From Flavobacteriaceae bacterium (lineage in GTDB: Bacteria > Bacteroidota > Bacteroidia > Flavobacteriales > Flavobacteriaceae), in NCBI GenBank assembly GCA_019634365.1, contig JAHQVM010000086.1, positions 1-34,626 of the forward strand: 34,626 nucleotides of DNA. Reading direction: 5' to 3'. Positions within the stretch are counted from its first letter, which is position 1. Each line of letters opens with the position of its first letter. This document shows, one piece after another, positions 32,154 to 34,626 of the stretch. Under the pieces are notes generated by a model. It had not been told where the DNA came from. It was given only the letters and a program-made list of their open reading frames with translations, and did not search any database. Made by a program: the position numbers and the translations under genes.

Positions 32154-32318
32154 ATGAAAATACTCCGATTGGTACTTCTACTCGCTGGCCTAGCCCTTTT
32201 AGGTTGGGGAATTATGGATTATGTGGATGATGATCCTGAAAATTCCCAAGCACTGGCTAAAATTGTATTGGGCGTTTCCGGATTTTTGGCAGCTTTCCTT
32301 GCCAAGTCGAGGAGGTAA
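32154..32318 (+). CDS. 54-residue two-helix membrane peptide
   Basis: It reads MKILRLVLLLAGLALLGWGIMDY, then an acidic loop (VDDDPENSQA), then a second hydrophobic segment (IVLGVSGFLAAFLA) and a basic end (KSRR). The compositional pattern of two helices with an acidic loop is convincing for a real small membrane protein. A -7 like TATTTTCG lies at 32142-32149. Its stop abuts the convergent MarC stop with no gap. Function is unknown. Confidence 0.6.
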   Translation: MKILRLVLLLAGLALLGWGIMDYVDDDPENSQALAKIVLGVSGFLAAFLAKSRR

Positions 32319-32945
32319 CTACAGTTTGGAAAAAATTGCGACCACTGCTGCTGAGATGTATTCTACGCCAATAGAGATGACAATAAATCCTACAATCCTT
32401 GAAATTGCGTTGATTCCCGAAGCCCCCAAAAATTTGGTGATAAAATGAGCACTTCGCAAAATGATAAAAACGAGTAATCCTACTGCTAAAATCGCCAAAA
32501 GTATGATGCTAATATCGGACCATGCAACATATTCCTGCTGGAACGTAATGAGCAAAGAAATAGATCCCGGTCCGGCTAACATGGGAATGGTCAAAGGCGT
32601 AAGTGAGAACTTTTCGCGATCCTTGAGATCTTCTTTAACCCGCTTGTTTTTCATCCCTTTGTGCTTGCTAAAATTGCCTGTGAGTAATGCAAATCCAGAG
32701 GTTACGATAATCATTCCTCCGGCAATCCGTAGTGCATTGTGGCTAATGCCGAAGAACTTCAATAAATAGGTTCCAGCGAAAAAGGAAATAACTAAGATTA
32801 CAGTCACATTTATGCCTGTGAGTAATGAGGTTTTGTTACGTTCTTTTGGGGTCTCTTCAGAAGTAAGGCCCACAAATACGGGTACTGTACCTAGGGGATT
32901 AATCACCGAAAACAGTGCGGCGAATACGTACAAGAAAATATCCAT
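32319..32945 (-). CDS. MarC family integral membrane protein
   Basis: A 208-residue, six-helix membrane protein of the MarC (UPF0056) family. Signatures are the N-terminal FSVINPLGTVPVFVGLT, the central LTIPMLAGPGSISLLI and AISRIVGFIVISIGVEYI near the end. Despite the name, no verified role in drug resistance is established for the family. It is convergent with the 54-residue peptide gene, the stop codons being directly adjacent. Confidence 0.92.
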   Translation of the reverse strand: MDIFLYVFAALFSVINPLGTVPVFVGLTSEETPKERNKTSLLTGINVTVILVISFFAGTYLLKFFGISHNALRIAGGMIIVTSGFALLTGNFSKHKGMKNKRVKEDLKDREKFSLTPLTIPMLAGPGSISLLITFQQEYVAWSDISIILLAILAVGLLVFIILRSAHFITKFLGASGINAISRIVGFIVISIGVEYISAAVVAIFSKL

Positions 32946-33013
32946 GGTTTTTATTGCAAAGGACGAACGGTTAGGTTACCTGAGTATTAGGAAAGGGTTG
33001 TGGCTGTGTCAAG

Positions 33014-33044
33014 TTTACAATGGGGCGGAGATTTGATATATTTG
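33014..33044 (+). promoter_or_regulatory. Promoter upstream of the 33065 gene
   Basis: TATATTTG (33037-33044) is an exact -7 match, and TTTA at 33014-33017 lies 19 bases upstream, one base from the TTTG form of the -33 element. The ATG is 20 bases downstream of the -7 box. Confidence 0.55.
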
Positions 33045-33064
33045 ATAGTATAATCAAGTCTTAG

Positions 33065-33610
33065 ATGAGCCGATTCGAAATCGACCTAGCAACTTCAATT
33101 AAAGCCGAAAAATTGATCTATGTAAAATGGTTTTCCGAACGATTGAGCAGATCACATGATTGGGTTATTATTTTATTGATTCCTTTCTTCGGAATTGCTG
33201 TTCTGTGGTCTTACATAAAAGAGGGTACGCCTTTATTATTACCAATTTTCCTCTTTTTATTGGCTATTATACCAAGTGTACTTCTTGTATATTCTATGAT
33301 CTATGGAAGGAACTTGAAGCGTATTTCAGGAAAATCCCCCAAGGAAAATTTAAAGATCGTAAGAGAGATCGCTCAGAAAAACAATTGGATATTTCACAAG
33401 GTAAATAATCAGTTGGTATTTGTAGGAATGCCCCTTGTAGGAATGGCGTGGGATTGGGGAAAAGAAATGGTGGTTATTTTAGATGGAAACGATCTACTCG
33501 TTAATGTAATTTCCCTCGACGCATTTGGTACGTCTTCACCAATTCATTGGTTTGCTAATAAAAAGAAATTGGATGCATTTCAAGAGGAGTTTCTTACCCT
33601 TTTAGCATAA
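33065..33610 (+). CDS. Membrane-anchored hypothetical protein
   Basis: A 181-residue protein with two hydrophobic helices (roughly 33-52 and 57-78: VIILLIPFFGIAVLWSYI, then PLLLPIFLFLLAIIPSVLLV). A soluble C-terminal domain of about 100 residues follows. The soluble part begins ENLKIVREIAQKNNWIFHKV and includes GMAWDWGKEMVVILDGNDLLVNVIS. No family is recognised. Its 3' end overlaps the convergent sulfotransferase-like gene by 17 bases. Confidence 0.7.
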   Translation: MSRFEIDLATSIKAEKLIYVKWFSERLSRSHDWVIILLIPFFGIAVLWSYIKEGTPLLLPIFLFLLAIIPSVLLVYSMIYGRNLKRISGKSPKENLKIVREIAQKNNWIFHKVNNQLVFVGMPLVGMAWDWGKEMVVILDGNDLLVNVISLDAFGTSSPIHWFANKKKLDAFQEEFLTLLA

Positions 33611-34340
33611 AAGCATGATCGGTATCTATTAATGCGTCGTAAACTTCTTCGTAGTTAGCAACCAAATCCTCCAGGGTTTCAGGGTTTTGTCTCTTTAGGA
33701 CACTGTCCAAGTTACTTTGTGTAACCCCTAAAAACCCTAAAATACGCTGCATGGTGTTCGCTCTATCGGCAGTGAGCTCCTCATAAGATACATCGATACT
33801 TTGATGGCTTTTAAATGTCTCTTTTGCCGCGGCGATTTGTTGGTTGGTCGTTTCGAAATCTTGGAGCAGTTCCTTAACATCAATATGAACTTTACGATCG
33901 GCCAAACTGATTTCCTGTTTGTTTCTGGAAGACCAAACATCGGTTTGTCCTGCTATCAATCGGGAAATGTGCACACGCAATAGATTTTCCCTGCGCAAGT
34001 GAATCACTTTTAAATGAGGGTCATTTTTCAGCAAATCCCAAATGCTTCTATCCTCAGAGTCCAAAGGATGGTAATAGAAAATCTTAAAACCAATTTGTTT
34101 TGAAGATTTCTTTGGGAACAACCCATCGTAAATGGTCTGGCAGCTTTTTCCTTCCAAACGTCGGAATAGTTCCCCATGAGCTTCAATGTTGTCATGGGAG
34201 TCCAGCAGGGAAATGAGTAGGTTGGAGCCGGTCCGGGAACGCGTAATGATGACAAACTTACCGTAGTCTGTTCTTGCTTTCTGCTTTTCAAAAAAACCTT
34301 TTACTCGTTTCTTGATTTTTGATAATCCCTTTTTAATCAT
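33594..34340 (-). CDS. Sulfotransferase-like protein
   Basis: A 248-residue protein. The 5'-phosphosulfate-binding loop is visible as FVIITRSRTGSNLLISLLDSH, followed by a conserved HGELFR. The 3'-phosphate-binding region is IHLRRENLLRVHISRLIA, together characteristic of Stf0/bacterial sulfotransferases that move sulfate from PAPS. I chose ATG 34340 (MIKKGLSKIKKRVKGFFE); an upstream in-frame ATG at 34388 adds 16 hydrophobic residues and is less likely but not excluded. The acceptor (lipid, sugar or other) is unknown. Confidence 0.8.
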   Translation of the reverse strand: MIKKGLSKIKKRVKGFFEKQKARTDYGKFVIITRSRTGSNLLISLLDSHDNIEAHGELFRRLEGKSCQTIYDGLFPKKSSKQIGFKIFYYHPLDSEDRSIWDLLKNDPHLKVIHLRRENLLRVHISRLIAGQTDVWSSRNKQEISLADRKVHIDVKELLQDFETTNQQIAAAKETFKSHQSIDVSYEELTADRANTMQRILGFLGVTQSNLDSVLKRQNPETLEDLVANYEEVYDALIDTDHAFMLKG

Positions 34341-34481
34341 GGTTGGGTGGCTATCCAATTGTAGCCACAAAAGTATGGAAATGACCAAGGAATTATAAAT
34401 ACAATCCCAATAATTACCCGAAACCGGAATAATGCACTTCCTCTAGTTCCTTTATAGGGTTAAGAACGAAAGCTAAATCCC

Positions 34482-34489
34482 TATATTTG
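34482..34489 (+). promoter_or_regulatory. Bacteroidota -7 element upstream of the Crp/Fnr gene
   Basis: TATATTTG is an exact TAnnTTTG match 36 bases upstream of the ATG at 34526. No clear TTG was found at the -33 position. Confidence 0.45.
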
Positions 34490-34525
34490 ATAGTCCTAAA
34501 ATTAAAAAATAAACGGGTTGTCTAC

Positions 34526-34626
34526 ATGATCCAAAAAAATGTAAAAAAAGGCGATATACTTCAGAGACCAGGAGAATTGAATAGTAAGATCTATCATGTG
34601 TCCAGTGGCTTGTTACGCAGTTACAC
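34526..34626 (+). CDS. Crp/Fnr-family transcriptional regulator, N-terminal part (partial)
   Basis: The visible 33 residues start MIQKNVKKGDILQRPGELNSK and continue IYHVSSGLLRSYT. The K-x-G-D-x-L-x-x-P-G-E pattern followed by YHVSSGLLRSY is the beginning of a cyclic-nucleotide-binding-like sensor domain, as in many Bacteroidota Crp/Fnr regulators. The gene runs off the window, so the HTH domain is not seen and the class is inferred from this short stretch. Confidence 0.7.
   Translation, partial: MIQKNVKKGDILQRPGELNSKIYHVSSGLLRSY

Overview
The window comes from a member of the Bacteroidota, most likely a marine-type Flavobacteriaceae. Three things point there: the S10-spc-alpha ribosomal operon has the flavobacterial gene set (secY followed directly by infA and rpmJ, with no map or adk); Shine-Dalgarno sequences are mostly absent; and matches to the Bacteroidota -7 promoter element TAnnTTTG recur just upstream of genes. 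I see no rRNA, tRNA, CRISPR array or insertion sequence.

Positions 1-14455 are one long co-directional ribosomal operon. It runs from the 3' end of fusA through rpsJ, the ribosomal protein genes, secY, infA and rpoA to rplQ, and ends at a strong intrinsic terminator. Several junctions inside it (rpsJ-rplC, rpsN-rpsH, rpsK-rpsD, rpoA-rplQ) are longer than the rest and contain inverted repeats that could be autoregulatory leaders. Positions 14459-18607 hold three core-metabolism genes, carA, eno and gltA, each closed by its own hairpin terminator.

Positions 18639-23543 are mixed: a membrane-anchored AraC-type regulator, two arginine-deiminase-superfamily hydrolases (one DDAH-like, one CtlX), a GNAT acetyltransferase and a small lipoprotein. 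The ctlX gene is followed at 23544-23751 by three copies of a hairpin repeat. Their outer arms are conserved, while their inner stems differ in sequence but stay self-complementary.

Positions 23919-31632 are the most interesting part, a compact five-gene operon. It encodes a multidomain tyrosinase, a LodA-like cysteine-tryptophylquinone (CTQ) oxidase, a small GxW-containing protein of unknown role, a LodB-like FAD protein expected to mature the CTQ cofactor, and a lipoprotein with one c-type heme motif. A near-consensus promoter precedes it and a hairpin follows it. I infer a self-contained redox module combining a type-3 copper enzyme, a peptidyl-quinone enzyme, its maturase and an electron-accepting cytochrome. 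Substrate and purpose are unknown.

Positions 31686-34626 hold a Cys-rich small membrane protein, a 54-residue membrane peptide, a MarC-family protein, a membrane-anchored hypothetical protein, a sulfotransferase-like protein and the start of a Crp/Fnr-family regulator cut off by the window end.
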